From: Cinclus cinclus | Lineage: Eukaryota > Chordata > Aves > Passeriformes > Cinclidae | Assembly: GCF_963662255.1 (NCBI RefSeq) | Contig: NC_085072.1 | Location: forward strand, 5,295,001 to 5,359,000 | Reading direction: 5' to 3' | Length of the DNA: 64,000 nucleotides | Part shown: in pieces, positions 1 to 10,742 of the stretch | How the letters are laid out: every line of letters begins with the position of its first letter | Position numbering within the stretch: position 1 is the first letter of the stretch | Notes under the pieces: generated by a model | What the model was told of the DNA's origin: nothing | The model's input: the letters and a program-made list of their open reading frames with translations, nothing else | Databases searched by the model: none | Position numbers and translations under genes: made by a program

Positions 1-375
1 CGACATCCAGCCCGTCGAACACAAGCTCCAGCTCCTCCCTGCTGCACGGCAAACCTTCCTCCTGCAATTTCTAAAAACAAGGCGAATCAGGGTAAAAACC
101 CACCCGTCACACCATGTCCAGCGACCCCCTCAGTGCTGGACCCCAGGAGACACCCCCATCCTCACCTGCATGTCCGAGCGGGTGACAGCTCCCGCCTGCT
201 CTGCGTCCCTGTCACTGAGGAGGTGCTGCACCCTCTGCACTATTTCAGATGCCCACGGTGGCTCCTCACCAGGGCTGGGTGCTGGCCCCGGGGCCTCCCT
301 GGAGCCCTCCTGCAGCTGCTTGCGCCGGCTGGAGCCCAAGCGCCGGCCCTTGGCGGCCGCACGGCGCTCGGACAT
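1..375 (-). CDS. RAB44: RAB44 N-terminal exons (partial; gene continues left of the window)
   Basis: Two coding exons are visible: 375-166 (70 codons, phase 0, donor CAG/GTGAG) and 70-1 (acceptor TTTCTAG, starting AAA TTG CAG). The protein begins MSERRAAAKGRRLGSSRRKQ, then reaches an EF-hand-like region (SEIVQRVQHLLSDRD..AGAVTRSDMQ followed by KLQEEGLPCSREELELVFDG). This matches the start of RAB44, an atypical large Rab GTPase with an N-terminal EF-hand region, a long middle and a C-terminal Rab domain; the basic RKLGSNRRR-type start is a good hallmark. RAB44 lies beside CDKN1A in mammals and in the same relative orientation, which supports the call. I chose the ATG at 375 because the reading frame further upstream opens only with a GTG. 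Only about 93 of the roughly 1000 residues are in the window, so GTPase function cannot be judged. The 5' UTR was not located. Confidence 0.82.
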
Positions 376-1495
376 GGCACTGGCCAGAGGGGACACTGTG
401 GGTGCTGAGCCTCGCTGGCCCTGTCCTCACTGAACACCTTTGCTCTGGCCTGGTGGGAGACAGCAGAGAGGGACCGAGCTGGAAATTCATTTTGCTGCTG
501 TCGAGGGCCCAAACCCCAATTGCTGAGGAAGGTTTGGCAACAGGAAGGGAAAGCTCTTATCTCCGATTGCACGGCTCACAGGGACCCTGAATCCACAGCA
601 GCAACGGCTGCTCCTGCTGGGCATCCCAGGGGCTCCCAGCCCAGCTCCCACCTGCTGAACAGCTCTTCCTGCCACGGGCCAAGCAGCCATCCCAAACCTC
701 CCCATGCCCTTCCCCGGCTGTGGAGGATGCACAGGGCACCAGCAAGGGCTACCCAGGAGTTGACAGAGCCAGGAGGTGACACCAGCAAAGGACCAGCTAA
801 GGTGATGCTGGAGGGCTGAGCAAGACGTGCTGGTTCCACCTGCCTTCTCAGAGCTCAGGCAGCACCTTTTAAAATTCCTCCCCCAGTCTTCACAGCTGTG
901 AGTCACCTCTGGGCCACGAGGCCTCAGGAGGTTTCCATCACGCTGCTGCTCGCCCAGGCTTGTGGGGCCTGAGCTGGGGACCCCCAGTGCCCTGTCCCCA
1001 GCCTGGGTGGGTGGCCGTGTCACTGACAGCCACCATGCCATCCCCAGGAGGGGCTGTTCTTTGTGTGGCAAAGCTCAAACTCCGAGGGAAAGGAACCACA
1101 GCCGTGGGGAGCAGTGACGCAGAGCAAGGGGCTGTGCACGACCTGGCTGAGCCCAGCTCTCCCTTCCCAGCCTGGGGAGATGCCAGCTCCTCCAGCTCTC
1201 TGCCCCCTCCCTTTTCCATAAGAAACAGATCCTGATAAAACCCAGTGTACATCAGAAATGGGAACAGGGCTCAAAACCAGCCCCAGCCCCTTAAGGCAAG
1301 AGGGTCTTGTGGAGTTGCTGGAGTCCTACAGGACCAGAAACACCTTTGTGGTGGTCCCAGCCTCTAAGACAGCAGAAGTGAGAGCTCTGGGGGGCAAGGA
1401 GGTGTTTAAGGCATGGAGAAGGCCCTGGTTACCTGTCCCAGCCCCAGGGGAGGTAAGCTGAGCCCACAGCATGATGGAGGCACTGAACAAGCAGG

Positions 1496-1572
1496 GGGAT
1501 GGGATGGGATGGGATGGGATGGGATGGGATGGGATGGGATGGGATGGGATGGGATGGGATGGGATGGGATGG
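1496..1572. repeat. GGGAT pentanucleotide microsatellite, about 15 copies
   Basis: An essentially perfect (GGGAT)n array, flanked by GAACAAGCAG on the left and GGAAATTGTG on the right. The frames that stay open through it simply read the repeat (Gly-Met-Gly-Trp-Asp on plus, Pro-Ser-His-Pro-Ile on minus). Confidence 0.97.
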
Positions 1573-3092
1573 AAATTGTGCCCCCCCCAGCCAAGCAGGG
1601 TCCCCCATGGCTTCACCAGCTCCCAGTGTCCTGCCTCCCTCCACAGCACCCTGTGCTGCTCCCAGGCCTCAGAAAGGGGCCCCCAGCCACAGTCCCTCAC
1701 AGGCAGCAGGAAAAACCCCCTTGGATTCCCAACAGCAAAAAATACATCCTTATTTCCCTCACTTTTCTATTTCTTCATGTGATTCCCAAGCTATCCCAGA
1801 GCAGCAGGACTTACCCTCCTGACGTGCCAAGAGGGATGCTCAGTGTTGGGGCAGACGAGGTCGAGGGGCTGCTCAGGTCAGAGGGGAGCTGGTCCCACCC
1901 CGAGGGTGCCCAGGCCACCCCGTGGCCCTGCTCTCATCTCTCTTACTCAAGGCACTTTCCGTTCTGGGCTGACACAACTGCCGGTGCTCACACATTTCCT
2001 GTTTGCTGTGCTGCAAGTGGGGTGTGGGAAGGACCCATCCAGAGGGTCACAGTGCCCCCAAAATGCCCAGATCCCAAGGCTGCTCTGCAAAAGCGCTGCT
2101 GGTAACAATTGGGAAGTGCAGCAGTCTCCATCCTTTCCTGGTTTGCAATGGTCTGGGGCTGGGGGGTGTTTGGAGTGGGGAGAAAAACAGCAGACAAACT
2201 GCAAATGTTATTTTAAGATTCCAAATAACCCAAAATACGGATTTATCTACAACCCCTGGATTATAATACCCTGAAAGACAGAAAAACCTGAAAATTCCCC
2301 CTGTGGAGGCTCTTTGGCCCTGGAATTTGAAGATGTCCCCCCTGTGCTGTCCTCTGATGTTTTTTTTAAGGCTCCTATCTGAATTATGTTCTTAGCTTTA
2401 AACCCAGCACCAAACCCACTGGCTGCCCATGGGCTGCAGCCACTCTGCTTTGTGAGGGGACAGGAGGATCAGATGGACCACAGGCATTTTTCCTTCTCTT
2501 TAGCTGCAAAATGTGAAGAGAACTCAGGCAGGAGGAAACACTGTTATCTCTAGGGCATAACTTGAGCAAACATCCCCTGGCCCACAGCAGATCTGAGCTC
2601 AGGCTCCCAGGGCAGGAGCTGTGGAGTGGAAGCTGATGCCCCAGCTCTCTCTGCCCGTCTAAACTGGTGCAATCCCTCACTGGGAACCAGTCACACTTTG
2701 CTCATTTGCTGTTTAACCTGATGAAGCAGCAGCCAGCTCGGGTCCCTCCACTTCTTCAGGGCCAACTGAAAGCTCAGCTGGTTCTTCTCCACACTCTGGG
2801 CAAAGCTGGAGCTGCTACCCCAAACTGCAGCATCTCCAAACTTCAGCATCCCCTCGGTCAGGCTGGGGCTCAGTGTGCCTCCTCAGCCTGCAACCCTCTG
2901 CAATGTTTGTTGCTGCACAGAGAGGGTTGGATTTTGGCTTTGCTTTCCACAAGGATTTGAGGAGAAAATGTTCCCTTTTAAAGGGAAATAATACCCCTAA
3001 ATACCACTGAGAGAGCTTGATTTGTGCCCTCTGCCCAGCAAGACTCTGGCATCATGCACAGGGACCAGCAGCAGTCATGGGAGGGCACAGTG

Positions 3093-3378
3093 CAGGAGGG
3101 AGGGTATGATCCAGGAGGGAGGGTATGAACCAGGAGGGAGGGTATGATCCAGGAGGGAGGGTATGAACCAGGAGGGAGGGTATGAACCAGGAGGGAGGGT
3201 ATGAACCAGGAGGGAGGGTATGATCCAGAAGGAGGGGTATGATCCAGAAGGAGGGATATGATCCAAGAGGAGGGATATGATCCAGGAGGGAGGGTATGAT
3301 CCAGGAGGAGGGTATGATCCAGAAGGAGGGGTATGATCCAGAAGGAGGGATATGATCCAAGAGGAGGGTATGATCCAA
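3093..3378. repeat. 19-bp minisatellite, about 15 degenerate units
   Basis: Tandem units of the form GGGAGGGTATGATCCAGGA, with recurrent variants (GATCC or GAACC; AGGAGGG or AGAAGGAGGGG; occasional single-base losses). Blocks of the same variants recur in the left and right halves, which suggests segmental duplication inside the array. It is purine-rich on the plus strand. Open frames across it are repeat translations and not genes. Confidence 0.95.
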
Positions 3379-4589
3379 CCCCAATGAGATGCTGGATGGT
3401 GTCAGTGAAAGGAGGTTTAATGTGGACAAGGGAAGGGAAACACCTGAGCCTCCCCCCTTGGGGTTTGACCCTCAGCATCCCTGCTCTGTGCTGAGGCCAG
3501 GCTGGGCTGCGAGCAGCAAAACACAGCCTGGGCTGAAAGTGGGAGGTTTCCATCCATTCCCCAGCAGCTGGGAGCCCATCACTGTTTTGTGTCCCAAGGC
3601 TGAGGGGACACAGTCCTGGAGTGTCCCAGGGACTCACCTCAAGCCCTGGTGCCCAGCTCCCTCTGGCACAGCAGAGCCAGACCCTGGCTCTCCCCAGAAC
3701 CATAAACACGGACAAACAAGGGGCTGTCGTTTCTCATTTCTATTTCTCATTTCCTTCATTACTACTGCTCCTGGCAAATGAGAGTTGACAGCAGAGGGGA
3801 GCTCCTGGCAGCAGCCAGGGGTGTTTGGAAGGACTGACGTAAGGGGAAAGATTACAGGGGCTAAATCTGTAGGGTTTGATTCAGCAGCAGCTCAAAGACT
3901 GAGTGTGTGTCAAGAGCCACGGGCCTGCAGAGATGTCACCCCACACTCCAGGGACAGGCAGGTGCTTTAGGAGCCTCAGCTGAACAGTGACGAGGTTGTT
4001 CATTGCCATCTGGATCCTCCACATATCAGGTCCTTTCTCGCATTAACCAGAACCTGAGTCCAAGCCTTGTTCAGTCCTCCAAGGAAGCAGCCAGTGGTAG
4101 AGACACCCCTGACTCCCAGAGGATCTCAGTCCCACCCAGGAAATGCCACTGCACATTTCCACCAGCAGTGCCACCCCATGCTCATGTCCCCATCCCACAG
4201 CATGGGTCACCCTCGTGGGCTGGGCACCCAGCACTCCTCTCCAGGGCTAAGGGAGGGGAGCAACTTGCCCGTGGCTAATGGCTACTCACACCATGGGAGA
4301 GGGTGCTGAGGGTTAGGGGGAACAGGGTCACAGCAGGCAAGGAGGAATGATGGGGACAACAGAGGACATCATACAGAGGACATCCCACACAGGTGACACT
4401 GGCTTCTGCTAGGGTGGCAGCACCAGACCACTGTCCCCAGGGAAAGCACAGAGATTGTGGCAAGGCTTTATCCATCTTAGCCCTCACAAAGGCAGATCCC
4501 AACTCAGGGCTGCACTCCCAGAGGGATACCCAGCCCCTGGAAAACCCTCCTCCCCTAGCCAGACCTGCTCCCAGTCACCCACATTAACC

Positions 4590-5774
4590 CAGAATTCCTT
4601 TGCACAGGTGTTTATTTAGAGTTAACACTTACAGATAAACAGGTATTTCCCCTTTCCCCACATACACTTAATAGCATTATTTTAAATATAAATAAACATT
4701 TAGTGCTGGGAGCTTGGCAGCTTCACCGACAGCAAAGTGCATCGTGGTGCAAGGTGGGAGATCAACCCTGTCCCTTTTCTTCCTGGGACCATCTTGCACC
4801 AGTTTCCCGAGTCCAAATCCAGCAGAGCAGGAGATGAACCCCATGAAAGTGCCGAGACCTGACAGTGTGGAGTCCCTCAGGGACTCATCCTTCAGTGTTG
4901 GAACTGGGCAGCCTCTGCTCCAGGCCATCCCTTGGTCCCAGAGCAGAGCCAGGTAAGGGTCCTCTCCTTGCCAGCCCCAAAGGAGAAAAAGTCCAGGAAA
5001 ATAAGCTACAATTCCTTATTTCAGCATCATCCCTGCTGGTGAGCAGGACTTCTTCCTAGAGGAGGCCAACAGAGCCAGAGCAAGGGCTCCCCAGCCTGGT
5101 GTCAGTATTGAGGGAGGCAGGGACATGGGCACAAGCAGCACCACTTAACAAGCCAACAACAAGGTAAGAAAGTGGGCTTTGGGGCCAGCAGAGTGCAGGG
5201 GATCCCAAAGCCTGCCGGGGCAGTGCTGATCCCCCCACGAGTCACCCCAGGGAAGTGCTGTCCAAGGAACAGCTTCCTCTGTCCACAGCCGTAGGAAGGA
5301 GCAGCCTCCACATCACTCTGCTCCCACACACAGACAAGTGCTCGGGTCCATCCTGCTGGGACAGAGGCACCCCCATGTGCCAGCAGCCGGGGTGTCCCAG
5401 GGCTCTACAATCCACACCAGTGACTTTCCTTAAAGATATCTGGTGCCACCAGGTGGCTGGGACACAAGTGTCCCCCAGGGCCAGCCCCTAGGCAGGGGAC
5501 AGACCACGGCTGGACAGCAGGATGGCACAAGGACGGTGTTCGGAGCCACAAGCACAGGGCAGAGGACACTTCTCTGCAGGCAGGGCAGTGCTTAGTCCCA
5601 CCAGGACCATCTCAGTTCTCTTCCAGCCCCGCCGTGGGGCTCCTCCTCCACATTGCACACAGTGAAGGTCCCTCAGGACCCCAGAGCTACTCATAAATAG
5701 GGAACTACAGACTCTACATTGCTTTGTACAGATGAGCACAGCACGGGGGGAGCCACGCTCGCTGCCCCAGCGAG
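4590..5774 (-). other. CDKN1A: CDKN1A 3' untranslated region
   Basis: This is the stretch between the p21 stop and the AATAAA at 4611-4616 on the minus strand, about 1.18 kb, similar to the roughly 1.5 kb UTR of mammalian CDKN1A. No coding signal is seen. The distal 120 bases are strongly AU-rich. Its extent is inferred from the poly(A) signal alone. Confidence 0.6.
4611..4616 (-). terminator. CDKN1A: CDKN1A poly(A) signal (AATAAA)
   Basis: TTTATT on plus reads AATAAA on minus, about 1.16 kb after the CDKN1A stop, so cleavage would fall near 4590. The RNA just upstream is AU-rich, with a UUAUUUAUA-type element (about 4680-4695) resembling the AU-rich elements of mammalian p21 mRNA that bind HuR. 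Cleavage position is inferred. Confidence 0.65.
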
Positions 5775-6923
5775 TCAGGGCTGGGGTCGGGCAGGGACGA
5801 TCCTTCGCTTGGCACTGTAGAAATCTGAAAGGAAGAAGGAAACAAAGGGTTGGGAAGTGTCTCCAGCCCACTGAGAGCAGCAGGGCAGGAAAAGGGAGGT
5901 ACCCCAAAAATCAGCCCAGGTGGGTTTCAACCTAAAGCCCCCATCCAAAGCTGCTGGAGGGCAGAGCTGTAAGTCTGCATCATCTCTTCTGTTTGTCTCA
6001 TCTGCAATTCTGCTCCAGGTCCTGACCATGGAGGATAGGAAGAAATTTTTCTCTGTGAGTGAGGTGAGACACCTGGCACAGGTTGCCCAGGGAGGTTCTG
6101 GATGCCCCAGCCTTGGCAGTGTTCAAAGCCAGGTTGGATAAAGGCTTAGAGCAACCTGGTCCAGTGGGAGGTGATCTTTAAGGTCCACTCCAACCCCTTA
6201 ATATTCTGTGATTCTATGATTGAGTCAGGCCATTGGACCTGAAGATGATGAATTTGGGGGCATCTTCAGCTACAAATACCACAGGCCCAATGCCAGACCC
6301 ATGCACAAACCCCAGAAGCCAAAAGGCATCCAGCTGGTTTTTTTCCCTTTGGAAGATGGGCTCTGCTTCCCTAGGAGAGATCCACAGAGGGTGGGACCCC
6401 TCCCCATGCCCAAGAGCCATGCAGGGCTCTGGCTCCCAAGTCTCTTCCGTCTGTCCCTGCCATGACATCAATGCCACCAAGCCCCCAGGGAGCAACACCA
6501 ACCCCCAGTACCCACCTTTGATCGTGGTCTGCCCACGTTTCTGCAGGGAACCAGCCTTGTAAACCCTGGAGCTCTGCTCAGACTCCTCGGGGCAAATCCT
6601 GTCAACACGGTCCTTGGGGGGGACCCTGTGGGCCAAGGAGCTCCTGCTGTCACTGCTGATGACAGCCCTGACCAGGCTGTGAACCCCCTGGGGTGGCTGC
6701 TCAGCCTCGAGGATCCTCTCCCACTTGAATGGCCCTTCCAAAGGAGTCTCTGCCTCAAAGTTGAAGTTCCAGCGCTGCTGAGCTTCTTCCAGCTGTTGCC
6801 TTATCTTGTCCTCAAAGTCATGCTGGAGCTGCTCGTGGTCCACGGGGCCAAAGAGGCTCCTGCACACCTTGCTGCTGCAGGGGGTCTGCCCAGCCCTGCT
6901 CTGGGACAGCGGCATCGTGGCGG
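5775..6923 (-). CDS. CDKN1A: CDKN1A, cyclin-dependent kinase inhibitor 1 (p21/CIP1)
   Basis: Coding exons: 6915-6516 and 5824-5775, phase 1, 149 residues. The exon holding the ATG starts at 6923 after a CCCCCCCAG acceptor, giving the start context CCGCCACGATG. The protein has the cyclin-binding Cy1 motif CRSLFGP at residues 18-24, the CDK-binding segment RWNFNF..ETPLEG at 48-61 (W49, F51 and F53 fall at the same numbers as in human p21), and a C-terminal PCNA-binding PIP box QTTIKDFYSAKRR around 129-141 with the central D-F-Y. As in mammals, the intron splits the PIP-box Asp codon. p21 blocks cyclin-CDK2 and CDK1 and binds PCNA in the nucleus to arrest the cell cycle, classically downstream of p53. 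The C-terminus after KRR reads IVPARPQP, so the second cyclin motif of mammalian p21 (KRRLIF) is not preserved. The 690-bp intron contains a CR1 insertion. The 5' noncoding exon lies near 9.2-9.33 kb. Confidence 0.96.
6008..6221 (+). mobile_element. CR1 LINE 3' fragment in the CDKN1A intron
   Basis: Typical CR1 tail text (GGTTGCCCAGGGAGGTTCTGGATGCC, then the 'contracting in to ATTCTGTGATTCTATGAT' terminus). Inserted antisense to CDKN1A and making up about 30% of its coding intron. 5'-truncated, as is usual. Confidence 0.93.
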
Positions 6924-7676
6924 CTGGGGGGGAAACCAGAGCGAGTTACAGGGGTAGGGATGACAGGAGCACACACAGGGGACTGCTGGCCACCAGGCCG
7001 AAGCACACGGTAGCCAAGGTGGGACAAGCTGGGCTGGGTCCGCAGTGAGGCAGCCCAGAGGGGACTGACACATCTGGACTCTGACTTTGGAGGTTTTAGC
7101 AGAGGCTTGAGCACGGCTGAGGTCAGAACCAGCCCAGTGCAACACAGGAGGGTGGGGAAGGTGCAGGTGTCAACGTTCCCTATTCCTCGTCCCGCAGGCA
7201 AAGCCCTGCCAGGTCAGAGCATCCAGCACCTCACCCAGAGCCACGGGCTCACAACAGGACCCACAACACCCCTCAGAGACACACCAGGATGATGCTCCCC
7301 TGGTTCCCAGACACTGCCCAACCTGCTCATTCCCACTTCCATGCAGGGAAGGGCAAGTTGGCACACGGGCAAGTGAAGCAACAGGATGTTTTTCTGGCCA
7401 GTTTCTTCATCTCAAGAAGCCAGACCCAGTAGTAAGGAAACATGCAAGCAACTGCAAGAACATGCCACAGGCTTGACCACTTTGTAAACCACCCTCCTTA
7501 TCTGCAAGGAGCTCTTGGGTAATCAGAAACAAGACCTTGTTTGTTTTTTTTCAAATCGGTGCCAAAAGCCTTGACCTTCCCAGTAAGTGACAAAGCCTTT
7601 CCATCCAAGCAGTCCTTATGCACATGTGGGCATAATGGACCCCTCAGTACACACACACACTTATGAGGAACCTCAA

Positions 7677-7745
7677 CATAGAATCAGAATTGTTAAGGTT
7701 GGAAAATACCTCCAGGATCATGGAGTCCAGCTGATAAGAGTCAAC
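7677..7745 (-). mobile_element. CR1 LINE terminal fragment (minus orientation)
   Basis: Begins ATAGAATCAGAATTGTTAAGGTTGGAAAATACCTCCAGGATCAT, the reverse complement of the CR1 3' terminus. The right boundary is vague. Lies in the 5' intron of CDKN1A. Confidence 0.75.
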
Positions 7746-8039
7746 ACTGCTCTGGGATTTGAGTTTTCAGAGCTAAGGCTTGCCCCTACTGGGACAGCTA
7801 CACTCATTAAATCAGCTTTTAAAAGGAAGATTCATAGCTCCCACTTCCCACCTAATCTGGGACTCCCAAAGCCAGGCCACGAAAGATCCTCCCCATTCCC
7901 AAACTTCCCCAAGAAGTGAGTTCTCAGCATCCTACAGGAAAGATTTCTCTGAAATTCAGCACCTGCAGCCCCTCTGGATTGCCTGTGCCACACTGTCTTC
8001 CCCACATTCCATCCCTTGAAGCGTGCAATAAATGACTGG

Positions 8040-8138
8040 ATGTGGCACTCAGAGCTCTGGTCTAGCTGACAAGGTGAGCAATGGTCAATGGCTGGACTCG
8101 AGGGTCTTTTTCCAGCCTTAATGATTCGATGATTCTCT
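8040..8138 (+). mobile_element. CR1-like 3' end fragment
   Basis: Ends GGACTCGAGGGTCTTTTTCCAGCCTTAATGATTCGATGATTCT, a diverged CR1 3' terminus. The left boundary is uncertain. Confidence 0.7.
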
Positions 8139-9197
8139 TAGCATGCACGGCACCAGCATGGTGTGCCAGTGGGCAGCTGGGGAGTCACATTCAGTCCCTG
8201 GGGCAACCCCTGTGGGCACCCTGTGCTCGGACTCAGCATCCCCGAGTAAAAATAGAAATCCAACTTCCTATCTCCGGGCAGTGTGAACACACAGACAAGG
8301 GTGACCTCACTGCCAGGCAAGTCCCAGCATGTCCAGGCAAGCCCGGGCAGGTAGCAGGAGAGGGACACGTTCAGCCACCCTGGCCAGGCACCCCCCAGCC
8401 CTCCCGCCCACGTCACGAGCCGATGTCCCCATCCCCAGGTCACCGACGCGACTCAGGTGCCACCCTGGAGCCTCAAGATAACACCCTCGCCCTGACTCAT
8501 GGCTGCAGATTGCCAAAGCCACCCATGAGGGAGGGACCAGGGCCGGGTCATCGTCCCCTCCCATGGGGCTGGTGCTGCTTCCAGCGACCTCTGCCCAGCA
8601 AAAGCTTCGAGGCTCCCGGCCGGCGGCCGGGAACCCCAAGATTTGGGCAAGGAAGTGGCAGGTGCACGGCCACACTAAAACCTCATGCAGCCGAGCTGGG
8701 GGATGAGAACACCCCTGGGGGACACCCAGAGGGGCTCCACAGACACCTGCGACACCCAGGACCAGTCACAGCAGTTTGGGGAAGGCTGGGCGAGCAGGGG
8801 GGAAGGGGGGCACCCGCATGCGGGAGTGGCTGAAGCCGCGGATCCCGGGCAGAGAACGCCCGGCTCACGACACCGATGGGCCCGGGGGTGGCCGATCCCT
8901 GCCCGGCCCCGCAAGATGCTCGGCGGCGGGACCGGGACCGCGCCCGCACCGCACCTCGAGCTCCGCACCTCGTACCCCGCACCCTATCCCCGCCACCGGG
9001 GGGCGAGCGAGACCCAGCCCGGGGCTCCGCATCCCCCGGGGGGCTCCGCACCGGCACCGGGCACGGCCCCGAGCACAGCCCCAGGCACGGCACCAGCACC
9101 GGGCACGGCCCCGCTCTCTCCCAGCGCTGGGGACGAGGCCCCAGGCGGAGCCGCCCCCGCTACGGCGCTTCCCCCGCTCCAGGCACCGGCGCTCACC

Positions 9198-9326
9198 CGG
9201 GACCCCGGCCCTCGCCCCCTCTCCCTCCCTGGCCAGCGAAGGAGCGGAGCCTCCCGGCACGGTCTCGGCTCGGCACGGTCTCCACCCGGCCCCGCCCGCA
9301 CTCACCGCCGTCTCCCCGCGTCTGTC
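9198..9326 (-). other. CDKN1A: Probable 5' noncoding exon of CDKN1A
   Basis: A TATA box at 9356-9351 (minus) predicts a start near 9326. Two good donors follow: GGCG/GTGAG with the exon ending at 9306 (a very short exon of about 20 nt) and CCGG/GTGAGC ending at 9197 (exon of about 130 nt, closer to the mammalian size). Either would splice to the acceptor at 6924. Inferred; no transcript was available. Confidence 0.5.
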
Positions 9327-9350
9327 GGGGCTCGGCGCGTCCCCTCCGCC

Positions 9351-9356
9351 TTTATA
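9351..9356 (-). promoter_or_regulatory. CDKN1A: TATA box of CDKN1A
   Basis: Minus strand reads CCTTATAAAGGCGG, in a GC-rich island with GGGCGGGGCGGGG boxes immediately upstream (9360-9374). Mammalian CDKN1A also has a TATA box with adjacent SP1 sites, so the architecture is conserved. Confidence 0.8.
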
Positions 9357-9404
9357 AGGAGGGCGGGGCGGGGCCGGGCTCCGGTCCCGGCGTCGCTCGG
9401 GATT

Positions 9405-9503
9405 TCCCTCCCGCCCCGCCCCAACCCCCGGCCCAGCCCCCAACACCAACCCCCAACACCAACCCCCGGCCCAGCCCCAACCCCCAACACCAACCCCCGG
9501 CTC
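9405..9503 (-). repeat. G-rich minisatellite next to the CDKN1A TATA box
   Basis: Tandem CCAACACCAACCCCCGGCCCAGCCCC units on plus. On minus, the CDKN1A sense strand, this gives many GGGGG runs separated by TTGGTGTT or CTGGGCC, about 50-150 bp upstream of the TATA box. Such runs could form G-quadruplexes or bind SP1/KLF factors; this is inference. Confidence 0.8.
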
Positions 9504-10338
9504 CTGCGTGTGCCCCTCACCTCTCCCACCCCACCCCCACCTTCCTTCCTCTCCGGTCCCGGGAATGTGAGCGGTGCCAGCGGAGACCCGGGCATGCCAG
9601 GACCTCCCCCCTTCCTAGGGAGGGCACGGACCTGTGTCATACGGGGGGGACACAGGGACGCCCCCTCCTTGGGGAGTGCAGGGACGCCCCTATAGCAGGA
9701 AATGGAGAGACCTCTATCAGGGGACAGGGGGAACCCCTTCCTTGGTGGGTGCAGGGACCCTGCATCAGGGACCAGAGGGAAACCTCAAGCATGAGATCTA
9801 GAGCCCTCCTTCCTGGGAGGTGCAGGGATCTCCCACATCAGGGAACACAGGGGACCCCCTCCCCTCCCCCTCCCCCATCACGAGGAAATGCAGAGATCCC
9901 CTTCCTAGAGGGCTCAGGGGACAGGGAGATGCCCCCATAAGGGGTGCAGGGACCTCCTAGTAGGAGGATACAAGGAGCCCCTGGCCATGGATACAGGGCT
10001 GCCCCATTCCAGCCAGGAGATGCCGGATTGAAGGAGGTCCAGTCCTAGCCAGGCTGTTCCACTCACAGGGCCGCTGTAGGAAGGAGATTAATGGATTAAG
10101 GAAGGGGTGGCTCGGCCCCTCGGGGTGCCAACCTGAGAACCACATGATGATGATTCTCCCCAGGCACTGCCCAACACATCCTGGGCCACCCCCAGTCTCT
10201 TCAACTGGATTGTCTCCCCCAGGCCTGGCTCTGCTCCACCAGCTGAACCCCAGCACCTTGCTGTGGGTGGAAAAAAGTGTTTGGAGTAGGATCTGCTGCT
10301 CTGAGTCCTGCAGATGTCCAGGCAGGGATGAGGAGGAA

Positions 10339-10358
10339 GAACAAGTCTGTGCATGTCC
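10339..10358. promoter_or_regulatory. Candidate p53 response element upstream of CDKN1A
   Basis: Two abutting decamers: GAACAAGTCT fits RRRCWWGYYY perfectly, and GTGCATGTCC fits it with one mismatch (T at position 2), zero spacer. It lies about 1.0 kb upstream of the predicted CDKN1A start. The 5' p53 site of human CDKN1A also starts GAACA-GTC. Binding is inferred from sequence only. Confidence 0.65.
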
Positions 10359-10507
10359 CGCAGGAACCTATGGCAAGGATTTGAGGGGATCTGTGGCTTA
10401 GCTGGAAAATGCATCCAAGTCCACAGGCAGTAAAGGTGTGAAGCCAGGGCAGCTCCTGCCATGGTTACTCTGTGGGCTTGGAGAGCACCTGCCCTGAGCC
10501 TGGTCTG

Positions 10508-10742
10508 AGAGTCTATCCCTGCCCATCCATATCCACCCCTGCCCATCCCAGTCTATCCCTGTCCACCCCTGCCCATCCCAGTCTATCCCTGCCCACCCCT
10601 GCCCATCCCTGTCCATCCATATCCATCCCAGTCCACCCCTGTCCATCCCTGCCCATCCCAGTCTATCCCTGCCCACCCCTGCCCATCCCTGTCCATCCCT
10701 GCCCATCCATATCCATCCCAGTCCACCCCTGTCCATCCCTGC
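10508..10742. repeat. Tandem repeat of CCCATCC / GTCCATCC units
   Basis: A pyrimidine-rich array built from 10-bp words (CTGCCCATCC, CTGTCCATCC, CAGTCTATCC, CATATCCATC) arranged in higher-order blocks of about 50-100 bp. No coding meaning. Confidence 0.9.

Larger units (their letters stand above)
376..4590. other. Intergenic stretch between RAB44 and CDKN1A
   Basis: No coding exon with family resemblance was found. Moderately GC-rich, with a GGGAT microsatellite (1496-1572) and a 19-bp minisatellite (3093-3378) listed separately. It should hold the RAB44 promoter and 5' UTR, but I see no TATA box or CpG island that fixes the start. Confidence 0.5.
8770..9420. promoter_or_regulatory. CDKN1A: CpG island over the CDKN1A promoter and first exon
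   Basis: Very high G+C with frequent CpG from about 8.8 to 9.42 kb, covering the TATA box, the first exon and the start of the first intron. Long open frames here on both strands are a consequence of GC content. Confidence 0.75.

Noticed and set aside
376..396. Upstream extension of RAB44 (SPLASAM) before the chosen Met
   Set aside because: The upstream codon is GTG and not ATG; the ATG at 375 aligns with the family's start.
1326..2105. Open frames encoding HPIPS or MGWDG repeats
   Set aside because: Read-through of the GGGAT microsatellite.
2978..3715. Long minus-strand open frame rich in PSWIIPSLL/HTLPPGSYP repeats
   Set aside because: It is a translation of the 19-bp minisatellite; period 19 shifts frame every unit and there is no family resemblance.
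8685..9940. Long open frames on both strands around 8.7-9.9 kb
   Set aside because: CpG-island composition depletes stop codons; Pro/Arg/Gly-rich translations without domains, overlapping the CDKN1A promoter.
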